NCBI GenBank assembly: GCA_030607345.1
Contig: JAUWKC010000006.1
Span: 1-15,256 of the forward strand
From: Planctomycetota bacterium
GTDB lineage: Bacteria > Planctomycetota > Phycisphaerae > Sedimentisphaerales > SG8-4
Reading direction: 5' to 3'
DNA: 15,256 bases
The notes beneath the pieces were generated by a model. The model saw nothing but the letters and a program-made list of their open reading frames with translations, searched no databases and had not been told where the DNA came from. Made by a program: the position numbers and the translations under genes. Positions 7,997 through 15,220 of this stretch are shown here, piece by piece. Position 1 is the stretch's first letter, and every line of letters starts with the position of its first letter.

Positions 7997-8055
7997 AGAC
8001 GCCCTTTTTGTGTCTTAATACTGCGATGGTCTTGTGCTCTTTCGCCGAGCACCTG

Positions 8056-8487
8056 TCAGACCTTGTCGACATCCGGGCCCGGTTCTTCCGGCTCGGCAAG
8101 CTCGCCGGCTACACGGTTTATCAACTCCATAGTCTCCAGCGTCTTCCTGAAGCTCTCATCCTGATGAAAATGCAAAACCGGACAGAACTTGGTGGCTCGC
8201 ATTTTTCCGGCCAGCAGCGATTGTATCCGGCTTTTCGCGTGGGTTATCGCCGAAAACGTCAGCTTCTGAGCAGTAAGGCTCTTGTCTGTCTGCTTCGCTG
8301 CGTCCTGGTCCTGAACACGCGCCAAAATACTCAAATAAACGTCGGCATTGCGCAAATTAGGAGCGACATCAACTCGCGTGACGCTCACAAATCCCCGGAT
8401 ACGAGGGTCACCAAGATGATTGGCGATTGCGTCGCTGACCGCTTCCTTCACTACCCGAGCCACTTTTTGCTGTCGCCTTGTCGACAT
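8056..8487 (-). CDS. rbfA: Ribosome-binding factor A
   Basis: RbfA binds the 30S subunit near the 5' helix of 16S rRNA and assists late maturation and cold adaptation. The 143-residue length is normal. The sequence begins MSTRRQQKVARVVKEAVSDAI, as usual for the family, then DPRIRGFVSVTRVDVAPNLRNADVYLSIL (27-55), the type II KH core. The characteristic ending KMRATKFCPVLHFHQDESF (95-113) is followed by an acidic tail. It follows infB after 53 nt, the widespread nusA-infB-rbfA order. Compared with most bacteria, truB and ribF do not follow; the HhH-like gene does. Identification is secure. Confidence 0.93.
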   Translation of the reverse strand: MSTRRQQKVARVVKEAVSDAIANHLGDPRIRGFVSVTRVDVAPNLRNADVYLSILARVQDQDAAKQTDKSLTAQKLTFSAITHAKSRIQSLLAGKMRATKFCPVLHFHQDESFRKTLETMELINRVAGELAEPEEPGPDVDKV

Positions 8488-8540
8488 AGCAAATCACACC
8501 ATCGTTTTGCGCCGCACATTTAACGGGCTTTGCGCGTACG

Positions 8541-11171
8541 CTAAAGAGTTCTCTGAACCTTGACTATTGTGTAGAACTCAAGCACGTCGTCTTCTTTGAC
8601 GTCATCAAACTTGGCAAATTTTACACCGCACTCAAGCCCGGTCTTTACCTCGCGAACGTCGTCCTTGAAATGCTTCAGCGAGTCGACCTCCAAGGCGTTC
8701 CTGACCACAACATTGTCACGTATCAACCGCACATGTGCTTTGTTGGTTACAACCCCGCTGTTGACATAGCATCCGGCTATGGTTCCAACTTTTGAAACCT
8801 TGAAGGTCTTTCTGACCACTGCCCTGCCCAGAGTCTGCTCCTGCTCTTCCGGCTCAAGAAGCCCCGCCATGGACATTCGCAAATCATCTGTAATACGGTA
8901 GATAACATTGTAAAGTCGTATGTCAACGCCTCCTGTTTCGGCAATTTGTTCCACACGCTCGTCGGCGACAACGTTAAAGCCGATGACAATGGCGTTGGAC
9001 GCCTCAGCCAGGACCACATCCCCTTCCGTGATTCCGCCCGGCGTTGCATGAAGTATTTTAAGCTTCACTTCGTCCGTGCTGAGTTCGGACAGGTACTTGG
9101 TAAGCACATCCACCGAGCCCTGTACGTCGGCCCGGATGATGAGGTTCAGCTCTTTTACCTTACCGGCCTCAATTTGGCTGAACAGGTTGTCAAGTGTTAC
9201 CTGGGTGCGTTTGGCCAGAGAGCTTTCCCTCGAGCGGACCTGGTTCTCTTCGGCCGCCGCCTTGGCCCTGTTGATATCGTCCAGGCAGTAGAACCTGTCC
9301 CCTGCCTGCGGGACGTCGCCCAGGCCGGTGATTTCCACAGGTGTCGAACTCGTAGCGACTTTGACGCTCTTGCCCTGGCTGTTTCTCAAGGTCTTGATTC
9401 TGCCGTAAGCTGCGCCGGCTAACACTACGGCGCCTTTGCCAAGCCGACCCTCCTTAATTAGCAGCGTCGCCACCGGTCCTTTGGTCGCAGACATCCTGGC
9501 TTCTACGACCCATCCCGTCGCAGGAACTGTGTTGTCGGCCTTGAGTTCAAGTAATTCCGCAGCATAATCCAGATGCTCCAGTAAATCGTCTATTCCCTCA
9601 CCGGTTACTGCGCTGGTCTTGACTACGTCTGTATTTCCTCCCCATTCAATCGGAGTCAAATCGTGTTCAGATAACTGCGAGTAAATACGGTTGAAGTCAC
9701 AGCCCGGCAGGTCTATCTTGTTGAGAGCCACCAGAACCGGAACACCTGCCGCCTTGCTGTGCGCTATGGCCTCGACGGTCTGAGGCATTATGCCATCGTC
9801 AGCGGCAACAACCAATACAACAACGTCCGTCATATTGGCGCCCCTGGCGCGCATAGACGTAAAGGCTTCGTGTCCGGGCGTATCAAGGAAAGTTACCTTA
9901 CTGTCATTCAAGCTAACCTGATAGGCGCCGATATGCTGGGTGATACCTCCGGCTTCGCCCTGGGTAACGTGCGTAGACCTAATCCTGTCCAACAAGCTGG
10001 TTTTGCCGTGGTCAACGTGACCCAGCATGGTAGCCACAACTGCTCTTTTGCTCAGACTCTTCCTCTGTCGCCGGTCAAACTCGTCATGAATCTGCTGCTC
10101 GATGCGTTCCTTCCGTTCGACTTGCAGCTCTCTGCCGAATTCAAGCGCAACGAGTTCGGCCACGTCGCTGCTGATGATTTGATTGGCGGAAGCCATTACG
10201 TTTTGCTGTATCAATTTACTGATAATCTCACCTGTCTTAACCGCCAAGGCGGCAGACAACGCTTTTACTGTTATAGGCTCGCTGACAAGGGCTTTCGTCG
10301 GCTTTGCGGACACCGCCACGCCAGCCCGCAATTTTGCGGCGATTCTCCGCGTCGGCCTCAGGCGCAAACCTTCGCCACCAGCCGCATCAAGCCGAGCCTG
10401 CCTTTCCTCAATGTCTCTCTGTCGCAACCTGCCGAACTTGAACTTCTTTGGGGCTCGTACCTGTTTGTCGTCTTGCCTGCGTCCGCGAGTTCTTTCTTTG
10501 TGGCGGCTTGCCGGCCCCACAACATCGCTCCCGACAGGCACCTGCAGCGCGTCCCCGTCCTGCTTGCTGTGTATCAGCGGTTCAGTCACGGGCTCGCTGC
10601 GTCTGGGCCTGGGCCGCCGCAACGGCTCCGGTTTCTCAACTCGCACTATCTCCGGACCTGTCAGTCGAGCCGGCGCCGGTTTTTCCAGAATAGGTCCGGC
10701 GGGCTTTATCGGCTCGGGCTCTTTCGGTGGCACTATTTTGGGAGGCGCCTTCGGCGGTTCGGGCTCAGCGACCTCAACTTCTGCCTCAGGCTTTATAGGC
10801 TTATCAGGCTCTTGCTTCTTTTTAGCCGTTGACTTCTTTATCTTCTCTACTTTTTTTTCTTCTGTCTTTTCCTGCTCTGCTTTTTCCTGCTCTGCTTTTT
10901 CCTGCTTTGCGTCTTTCGGCTCCTGCTCTTTTACCGCCTTTTTCTTCTTAGTCTTTATTCTTACTCTTTTGAGGTCAACCTTTTGCGTTGTCTCCACAGT
11001 GGTGACATTCTCGCTTTCACTGAACCACTCGCGGATTGTAGCCGCCAGGCCGGCGGATATCACCGACATATGGTTCTTCACATCCAGACCTTCAGCCTCG
11101 CACTTATTCACTATAGCAGAGCTTTTTACGCCCATCTCCCGGGCCAGGATGTAAACTCTTGTTGCAGCCAT
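8541..11171 (-). CDS. infB: Translation initiation factor IF-2
   Basis: This GTPase places fMet-tRNA on the 30S subunit and drives subunit joining. The chain has 876 residues from the chosen ATG. An IF2_N domain comes first (about 1-52), then a long charged linker rich in Lys, Glu and Pro (about 58-290), then a second IF2_N-like module (about 297-350). The G domain follows: G1 GHVDHGKT (384-391), G2 [10 protein letters not shown]3 DTPGHEAF, G4 NKID and G5 SAV. Domains II, III and the fMet-tRNA-binding domain IV, near [14 protein letters not shown], come after. The ATG at 11171 is preferred over the in-frame TTG two codons earlier because [14 protein letters not shown] is the normal IF-2 start. 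The linker contains a short tandem repeat. It lies 57 nt after nusA and 53 nt before rbfA. Identification is secure. Confidence 0.95.
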   Translation of the reverse strand: MAATRVYILAREMGVKSSAIVNKCEAEGLDVKNHMSVISAGLAATIREWFSESENVTTVETTQKVDLKRVRIKTKKKKAVKEQEPKDAKQEKAEQEKAEQEKTEEKKVEKIKKSTAKKKQEPDKPIKPEAEVEVAEPEPPKAPPKIVPPKEPEPIKPAGPILEKPAPARLTGPEIVRVEKPEPLRRPRPRRSEPVTEPLIHSKQDGDALQVPVGSDVVGPASRHKERTRGRRQDDKQVRAPKKFKFGRLRQRDIEERQARLDAAGGEGLRLRPTRRIAAKLRAGVAVSAKPTKALVSEPITVKALSAALAVKTGEIISKLIQQNVMASANQIISSDVAELVALEFGRELQVERKERIEQQIHDEFDRRQRKSLSKRAVVATMLGHVDHGKTSLLDRIRSTHVTQGEAGGITQHIGAYQVSLNDSKVTFLDTPGHEAFTSMRARGANMTDVVVLVVAADDGIMPQTVEAIAHSKAAGVPVLVALNKIDLPGCDFNRIYSQLSEHDLTPIEWGGNTDVVKTSAVTGEGIDDLLEHLDYAAELLELKADNTVPATGWVVEARMSATKGPVATLLIKEGRLGKGAVVLAGAAYGRIKTLRNSQGKSVKVATSSTPVEITGLGDVPQAGDRFYCLDDINRAKAAAEENQVRSRESSLAKRTQVTLDNLFSQIEAGKVKELNLIIRADVQGSVDVLTKYLSELSTDEVKLKILHATPGGITEGDVVLAEASNAIVIGFNVVADERVEQIAETGGVDIRLYNVIYRITDDLRMSMAGLLEPEEQEQTLGRAVVRKTFKVSKVGTIAGCYVNSGVVTNKAHVRLIRDNVVVRNALEVDSLKHFKDDVREVKTGLECGVKFAKFDDVKEDDVLEFYTIVKVQRTL
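10871..10915 (-). repeat. 15-bp tandem repeat inside infB
   Basis: On the plus strand the unit CCTGCTCTGCTTTTT occurs twice exactly (10871-10885, 10886-10900), and a third copy is diverged (10901-10915). It encodes the [15 protein letters not shown] stretch of the IF-2 linker. In-frame five-codon repeats of this kind are expected to vary in copy number between strains without breaking the protein. Confidence 0.75.
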
Positions 11172-11228
11172 AAGCAAGTCAACTTTTCACAATAAGAATC
11201 CTCTTACAGAGCGTCGAGGCCGGATGTT

Positions 11229-12452
11229 CTATTGTTGGTCCTTGGCTATTTCGGCCTGTTGCTGCTCCAACAGGTCTTCGGCGTGCCTCTTGTTCGACTC
11301 AGCAGCCAGTTGCTTACCGTGTTCCGTTGCCGCCCCTGCCAGCTTTTTAGCCATATCCGGTTCAATATGCAGTTCGTTAATCAACGGTTCCGGTCCAACG
11401 TCTTCCAAATCGAGCACCGATATAACGCCGAGAGCTATAAGCTTGTCTATCAGCGTATCGTCGGCGCCCTGCACAGCTTTGACGCAGTTCGACAGCCTTT
11501 CTATGCCTTGGTTGTATTCGTCCGGTGTCAGTATATCGATGTCCCAGCCGGTCAGTCTGGCGGCCAGCCGAACATTCTGGCCATGCTTGCCGATAGCCAG
11601 GCTGAGCTGGTCCTCGTCCACGACCACCGTGGCCCTGCCCAGTTCAAAACACAAGGCAATTTCGCTTACCTTTGCCGGCATCAAGGCGTTGGTAATGAGC
11701 ACCTGTGACGAATCGTTCCAGCGGACAATGTCTATTTTCTCGCCGCCCAGCTCATCGACAATATTTTTTATTCTGCTGCCGCGCACACCCACGCAGGCGC
11801 CAACAGCGTCCACCTTGTCGTCAAGCGAGACAACGGCCACCTTTGTTCTATAGCCCGCCTCGCGTGCCAGGACCCGAATCTCGATGACACCCTCGGCAAT
11901 CTCAGGCACCTCCTGCTCGAACAGTCTTCTGATAAAATCAGGATGTGTGCGGGAAAGTATGATTCGTACCTGGCTCGAGACTTCCTTGACGTCGAGAATC
12001 AGGCATCGAATTCTTTCGACGGGCCGGTGGGTCTGGCCGGTTATCTGCTCGTTCTTCGGCATGAAAGCTTCAATCCTGTGGTCCAGGTCGACAATCAGCG
12101 AGCCGCTTTCATACCTGACAACCGTGCCGCTTATGATTTCGCCCTTTCGCTGGCTGAACTCACTGTAGATGCTGTCTCTTTCGTTGGCCCTTATCTTCTG
12201 AATCATTACCTGTTTGGCGGTCTGCGCCGGGATTCGCCCAAGCTGTCGTATGTCAATTTCTGCACCCTCCCTGAAAGCGGTGAACTTGCCGCTTTGGCGG
12301 TCGATTTGGACCGTGATGTCGCTGTCGAGGTCGCTAAAGTGCTTTCTTACAGCCGAGACCATAGCCTCCTCCAGGTCGGCAAATATCGACTCTCTGTCGA
12401 TGTTTTTGTCACGCGAGATATTGTCCACGATTCTCAGTAGTTCCTGGCTCAT
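11229..12452 (-). CDS. nusA: Transcription termination/antitermination factor NusA
   Basis: NusA binds RNA polymerase near the RNA exit channel, promotes pausing and hairpin-dependent termination, and joins antitermination complexes. The 407 residues comprise a polymerase-binding N-terminal domain (1-100), an S1 domain (about 103-168), then KH1 with GACVGVRGSRIKNI (218-231) and KH2 with LAIGKHGQNVRLAARLTGWD (285-304). A single helix-hairpin-helix-like C-terminal part (about 325-385) follows, with a Gln/Glu-rich end. The N-terminal domain is the compact form, lacking some 25 residues present in the E. coli protein between the strand VQIDRQSG and the helix QTAKQVMIQKIR. Only a weak GAGA/GGAAAGG purine stretch precedes the ATG. 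It heads the operon. An intrinsic terminator with an antiterminator partner lies directly upstream, so attenuation is likely. Confidence 0.95.
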   Translation of the reverse strand: MSQELLRIVDNISRDKNIDRESIFADLEEAMVSAVRKHFSDLDSDITVQIDRQSGKFTAFREGAEIDIRQLGRIPAQTAKQVMIQKIRANERDSIYSEFSQRKGEIISGTVVRYESGSLIVDLDHRIEAFMPKNEQITGQTHRPVERIRCLILDVKEVSSQVRIILSRTHPDFIRRLFEQEVPEIAEGVIEIRVLAREAGYRTKVAVVSLDDKVDAVGACVGVRGSRIKNIVDELGGEKIDIVRWNDSSQVLITNALMPAKVSEIALCFELGRATVVVDEDQLSLAIGKHGQNVRLAARLTGWDIDILTPDEYNQGIERLSNCVKAVQGADDTLIDKLIALGVISVLDLEDVGPEPLINELHIEPDMAKKLAGAATEHGKQLAAESNKRHAEDLLEQQQAEIAKDQQ

Positions 12453-12482
12453 TGTCTTTTCTCTTTCAACCTTTCCACGAGC

Positions 12483-12519
12483 AAAAAAAAGTGGAAACTA
12501 TCCAAACAAGTTTCCACTT
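12483..12519 (-). terminator. Intrinsic terminator in the nusA leader
   Basis: Read on the minus strand, AAGTGGAAACT (12519-12509), a 9-nt loop and AGTTTCCACTT (12499-12489) form a perfect 11-bp hairpin. Counting the two T at the end of the stem, an eight-T run follows (12490-12483). Its 3' end is 30 nt before the nusA ATG. No gene is found upstream on this strand for several hundred bases, so the terminator either ends a small RNA or attenuates nusA transcription. Confidence 0.85.
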
Positions 12520-12792
12520 CGACGGCCCAAAACCGAACAGAGGTTATCTTTCAGCTCACCTCACATCGTCCGCCTCCTGCAAAGGTCCGCACCCTGGCAG
12601 ACCCTGCAAACCGGAGCCCAAACCTCACTCGGCTCACATCGTCGAAGCAGAAACAACGTTTCCCAGGCCACCATTTCCGTACAAAAGCAGCCGTACAGAA
12701 GTTGTATCCTTCTACTCTGCACGGTTTGCTAATCCTGTTAAAGCCATTTTCAGCACCTTCAATTTATGCCTTGGCAGCCGTTAATCGTTATA
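12483..12792 (-). ncRNA. Structured nusA leader with terminator/antiterminator (candidate attenuator)
   Basis: The minus strand upstream of nusA folds into several helices seen by eye. Element one: a 7-bp hairpin GTAGAAG/CTTCTGT (12715-12695). Element two: a 15-bp helix between GTTTCTGCTTCGACG (12654-12640) and CGTCGAAGTGGAAAC (12524-12510), all positions paired with two G-U pairs. Inside it lie GAGCC/GGCTC (12635-12614), GGTCTGC-CAGGGT-GCGGACC (12603-12584) and GAGGT/ACCTC (12562-12540). The 3' strand of the 15-bp helix covers most of the 5' half of the terminator, so the two structures exclude each other. No 6S, SRP, tmRNA, RNase P or known riboswitch signature was recognised. The 5' end is uncertain; a weak TATAAC at 12792-12787 has no well-spaced -35. 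Control by NusA or by a ligand is inference. Confidence 0.6.
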
Positions 12793-12810
12793 GTCAAACC
12801 TCCTATACTA

Positions 12811-12828
12811 ATCGTCAAGGTTGACGAT
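12811..12828. promoter_or_regulatory. 18-bp palindrome upstream of the nusA leader
   Basis: ATCGTCAA-GG-TTGACGAT is a perfect inverted repeat with 8-bp arms and a 2-bp centre. The minus-strand reading contains TTGACG, a possible -35 element, followed 20 nt later by TATAAC (12792-12787). That spacing is too long for a standard promoter. Operator overlapping the promoter region is the simplest reading; no regulator family was recognised. Confidence 0.4.
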
Positions 12829-12837
12829 AGCAATAAC

Positions 12838-13093
12838 TTTTTTGCCAAATTCGCAGCTTTTCCGGCAAAAATCACGTCCCCTGACAGTTCTGATGGTCAA
12901 TTTTGCCGCCGAGAGCAAAAGTCCGAAAAAAACCAGCCTTGGGCATCAAAAGGGTATTTTCCACGCTTGGCTGGCTGTCACGACGCTACTTCCATCACGC
13001 TGCCGCCATTCTTGTCAAGCCTTGAGGTGCGTGTCGGCCCCTGACATATCTCGTGCAATTTTGAAAAAAACCTGTAAACCCCTGTGCCGGTTC
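12838..13093. other. Non-coding stretch between nusA leader and ankyrin gene
   Basis: No convincing reading frame was found. TTTTTGCC (12839-12846) and GGCAAAAA (12864-12871) form an 8-bp inverted repeat, and TTTTGC (12901-12906) and GCAAAA (12915-12920) a second one with the same core. A perfect TTGACA occurs on the minus strand (13018-13013) but without a recognisable -10 at the right distance. Apart from these and the terminator at 12926-12974, nothing else stands out. Confidence 0.4.
12926..12974 (-). terminator. Second candidate terminator on the minus strand
   Basis: On the minus strand CCAGCC (12974-12969) pairs with GGCTGG (12938-12933), and seven T follow (12932-12926). The 30-nt loop can itself close with AAAA/TTTT and a few further pairs. 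The stem is short but GC-rich. It would stop leftward transcription coming from beneath the ankyrin gene before it enters the nusA leader. The weak point is the long loop. Confidence 0.4.
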
Positions 13094-13122
13094 TTGCGTC
13101 ATAAACGATGTAAACCTATCAT
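13094..13122 (+). promoter_or_regulatory. Candidate promoter for the ankyrin gene
   Basis: TTGCGT (13094-13099) and TATCAT (13117-13122) are separated by 17 nt. The -10 matches five of six consensus positions, the -35 three. The predicted start, near 13129, falls on or after the only upstream in-frame GTG, which makes that start codon questionable. Confidence 0.4.
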
Positions 13123-13127
13123 CAACC

Positions 13128-14414
13128 GTGCTTGCGGGTCAAACACAGGCGAAAGTCTTCGCCGGAAAGAGGCTCGTATCTACCGGATACAAGCAAAGAA
13201 AGGAGCCACAGAAGCAAACAGTCAATGTCGGCAAATGTTGCGTGGGGGCGTTCACAGCTTGTATTTGCATCCTGCTCGGCAGTTTTGCCGTCGGGACCGG
13301 CAAGGCTCAACGGCCAGACGCTCAGGAGTCTGCCGAGCTGGACGCTGGAGGCATTCACGATGCTGCCCGCCAGGGTAATCTTGCCGAAGCCAAGGCCATA
13401 CTGGCCGAAAATCCCCAGGCGGTACACGCCCGCAACAAATACGGCAGAACCGCCCTGCACGTCGCATTGGAAAAGGGCGATAAGAAGATGGTCAGGCTGC
13501 TTATCGCCAAAGGCGCCGATGTCAACGCCAAGGAGGATAATGTCATAGGCCTGGCGCCGCTGCATATAGCGGCCTTCCGGGATTTGCGCGAAATCACCAG
13601 GCATTTGTTGGCCGCCGGAGCGGAAGTTAACGCCACAGAAAAGACCGGCAAGACCCCTTTGCACGGGGCGGCCTGGCACGGACAGACCGAAATCGCCACG
13701 CTTCTGATTGCCGCAGGTGCAGACGTCAATGCCACGGACCATGCCGGCAAGACTGCTCTGGACTACGCGAAAGAAACTGGCCACGATGAAATTGTCGATT
13801 TGCTGCGCAGCCAAGGCGCGAAGAACCTCCGGCCCCTGGTGCTCGTAGACGTCAACGACCCGCAGGACCTTGCCAATGCAGCCCGACGTCTGTTCCGCGA
13901 AAATGTTACGGCGGTTACCCCGAAGGATGTTTCGCCGCTGGCGGCAGACTTGTGCAAACCCTATAAATTCTACAATGTGACGGTTCACAAAGAACGTTAC
14001 ATTGCCGGGTTTGGTCCTGACAGGACCTACCTGATGGCCTGCGGCGAACAGGCATTCAAGCTGGCCGAGCCGAAGGAAGTGGCAGGCTTCTTTGCTACCG
14101 TTAAGAAGCCCGTGGAAACTGAGTTCGAGGCCTTCAAAAAAACGCTCGTTTTCGCCGAGCTTATAGACAGAACCGTTCGGACGCATATGCCTAAAAGAAA
14201 AAGCCTTATTGAGCAGTTCGCTGAGCAAGGCGTTGAAGATTGGCAACTCGTTATTTCCGGCACTGATGCCGGCTGGATTGTATCGGTCACCCTGGTGAGA
14301 TGCACACGCCCGGAAAATGAAAACAGTTGGCGCTACGATTTGAAGCTCGACAAGGACGGGGCATTTTCAATCGCGGCAGAAAAATTTGTTTATCAGTATG
14401 CTGCGCTCCGATAG
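13128..14414 (+). CDS. Exported ankyrin-repeat protein
   Basis: This is probably a periplasmic or surface protein-binding protein. Near residues 35-60 a hydrophobic segment (CCVGAFTACICILLGSFAVGTGKA) looks like a signal peptide with cleavage after GKA. Ankyrin repeats span about 74-232: GGIHDAARQGNLAEAKAIL, then NKYGRTALHVALEKGDKKMV, then GLAPLHIAAFRDLREITRHL, then TGKTPLHGAAWHGQTEIA and a capping repeat HAGKTALDYAKETGHDEIV. The remaining 195 residues are an unrecognised alpha/beta domain, with ITVTLV-type strands near the end. The GTG at 13128 is the first in-frame start. It gives an unusually long basic N-region of 37 residues and lies at the predicted transcription start. The only other canonical in-frame start before the signal core is GTG at 13242. 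AGGAG at 13201-13205 serves neither well. A frameshift near the five-G run at 13243-13247 is possible. The 3' end converges on the next gene with 28 nt between. Confidence 0.75.
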   Translation: MLAGQTQAKVFAGKRLVSTGYKQRKEPQKQTVNVGKCCVGAFTACICILLGSFAVGTGKAQRPDAQESAELDAGGIHDAARQGNLAEAKAILAENPQAVHARNKYGRTALHVALEKGDKKMVRLLIAKGADVNAKEDNVIGLAPLHIAAFRDLREITRHLLAAGAEVNATEKTGKTPLHGAAWHGQTEIATLLIAAGADVNATDHAGKTALDYAKETGHDEIVDLLRSQGAKNLRPLVLVDVNDPQDLANAARRLFRENVTAVTPKDVSPLAADLCKPYKFYNVTVHKERYIAGFGPDRTYLMACGEQAFKLAEPKEVAGFFATVKKPVETEFEAFKKTLVFAELIDRTVRTHMPKRKSLIEQFAEQGVEDWQLVISGTDAGWIVSVTLVRCTRPENENSWRYDLKLDKDGAFSIAAEKFVYQYAALR

Positions 14415-14442
14415 AAAAGCCAGCGGGCCTTAGACTGCAGCA

Positions 14443-15147
14443 TCAGTCCCGAAGCGGCGCCAGGTGCAGGGTGAGCTTGCCCTGCTCGATGCTTACCTTT
14501 TCTATCCGCACTTCGATATCAGCGGTCCCCAGAATAGGCCTGACCTCAAATACAGGCTCGAATGGCTCGTCGTTCAGCAGTGAAGCTGCAATTTCCGCTC
14601 GAATATCCTGCCTGTCAATGGACATCAGCTCGATTTGTTGTTTGTACATCCTCCTGGCGGCTATTTTTGCGATGGGCGTCAAATTCACGGCGCCGACCTT
14701 CACTTTCACAATTTCCAGGTTCAAAAGTCCCTCTTCGTTAAGGCTGGGCCTGACACCAATTGTGACAACAAACTCCACGTTCTCGAGCGTGACCGTTCCC
14801 ATTACTACAATATTTTCAGGCACAAAAAGCACCAGCGGCGCCGAAAAACTTGCCCCGCCGGTCTCCTTGGGCCAATCCGAATGGGCTATAATGTTGTTGA
14901 TGCCTTCTGCGCTTACGGTAAGGTCAAAAGGCTGGCCCCGCTGGACCCGGTTGTGAAGCTCCGGCAGCAATACGTGCGTCAGGTATTTGCTCTGCCGTCC
15001 GTCGCCGAGCGCTTGCAGCGGTTTGTACGCCGCCGGCTTATACAGCAGCAAAGCCAACACTACCGCCGCGACAGCCAGGTCGAACAAAAGCCAGTAGAGC
15101 TTCTTAATTCTCTTTTTCTTGCCTGCTTCTGGTTTACTCTTTTTCAT
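14443..15147 (-). CDS. Single-pass membrane-anchored protein of unknown function
   Basis: A 234-residue protein with a very basic start (MKKSKPEAGKKKRIKK), one membrane helix (about 17-37, ending LLLYKP) and an extracytoplasmic domain. The domain holds LTVSAEGINNIIA, then FSAPLVLFVPENIVVMGTVTLENVEFVVTIG, then LLNLEIVKVKVGAVNLTP and a helix. This order recalls anchored lipid-binding-like proteins such as YpmS/DUF2140 or LmeA, but the likeness is by eye only. An upstream in-frame ATG at 15186 exists. A TATAAT on the minus strand (15197-15192) with CTTTCA 17 nt before it puts the transcription start at about 15185, so the ATG at 15147 was preferred. No clear ribosome site precedes either. Confidence 0.65.
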   Translation of the reverse strand: MKKSKPEAGKKKRIKKLYWLLFDLAVAAVVLALLLYKPAAYKPLQALGDGRQSKYLTHVLLPELHNRVQRGQPFDLTVSAEGINNIIAHSDWPKETGGASFSAPLVLFVPENIVVMGTVTLENVEFVVTIGVRPSLNEEGLLNLEIVKVKVGAVNLTPIAKIAARRMYKQQIELMSIDRQDIRAEIAASLLNDEPFEPVFEVRPILGTADIEVRIEKVSIEQGKLTLHLAPLRD

Positions 15148-15191
15148 TGGTCCAGTTTTTGATTTCTGTCTTGCTGCCGAATACATCGTCG

Positions 15192-15220
15192 ATTATAGTG
15201 ATAACCGAAGATGCTGAAAG
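15192..15220 (-). promoter_or_regulatory. Candidate promoter of the membrane-anchored protein gene
   Basis: On the minus strand a perfect TATAAT (15197-15192) is preceded after 17 nt by CTTTCA (15220-15215), a weak -35. Transcription would begin close to 15185, leaving about 38 nt before the ATG at 15147. Confidence 0.4.

Noticed and set aside
9759..11154. Long plus-strand open frames (357 and 323 codons) opposite infB
   Set aside because: They lie fully antisense to a secure infB gene, have low-complexity Ser/Ala/Arg-rich products mirroring the charged linker, and no recognisable domain.
12452..12784. 110-codon and 172-codon plus-strand frames in the nusA upstream region
   Set aside because: Product is Pro/Ser/His-rich with no recognised motif, and the same bases show strong RNA structure on the minus strand including a terminator.
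12483..12792. nusA leader as 6S RNA, SRP RNA, tmRNA, RNase P RNA or a tRNA-containing leader
   Set aside because: The SRP GGAAG/AGCAGC apex, tmRNA ends, RNase P conserved GAGGAAAGUCC and ACAGAA blocks, and a cloverleaf were looked for and not found; a 6S-like rod cannot be fully excluded without covariance models.
12799..12804. Perfect AGGAGG ribosome site on the minus strand
   Set aside because: No start codon stands at a workable distance and no open frame follows; the only near start (TTG one base away) gives 12 codons.
12787..12818. TTGACG/TATAAC as the nusA promoter
   Set aside because: Spacing is 20 nt, too long for a standard sigma-70 promoter; kept only as context for the palindrome.
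13122..14246. 374-codon minus-strand frame opposite the ankyrin gene
   Set aside because: The plus strand encodes clear ankyrin repeats here; the antisense product is Cys/His/Gly-rich with repeated patterns that reflect the repeats on the other strand.
14433..14448. GACTG/CAGTC hairpin at the convergent ends of the ankyrin and membrane-protein genes
   Set aside because: Five base pairs and no U-tract on either strand; not supportable as a terminator.
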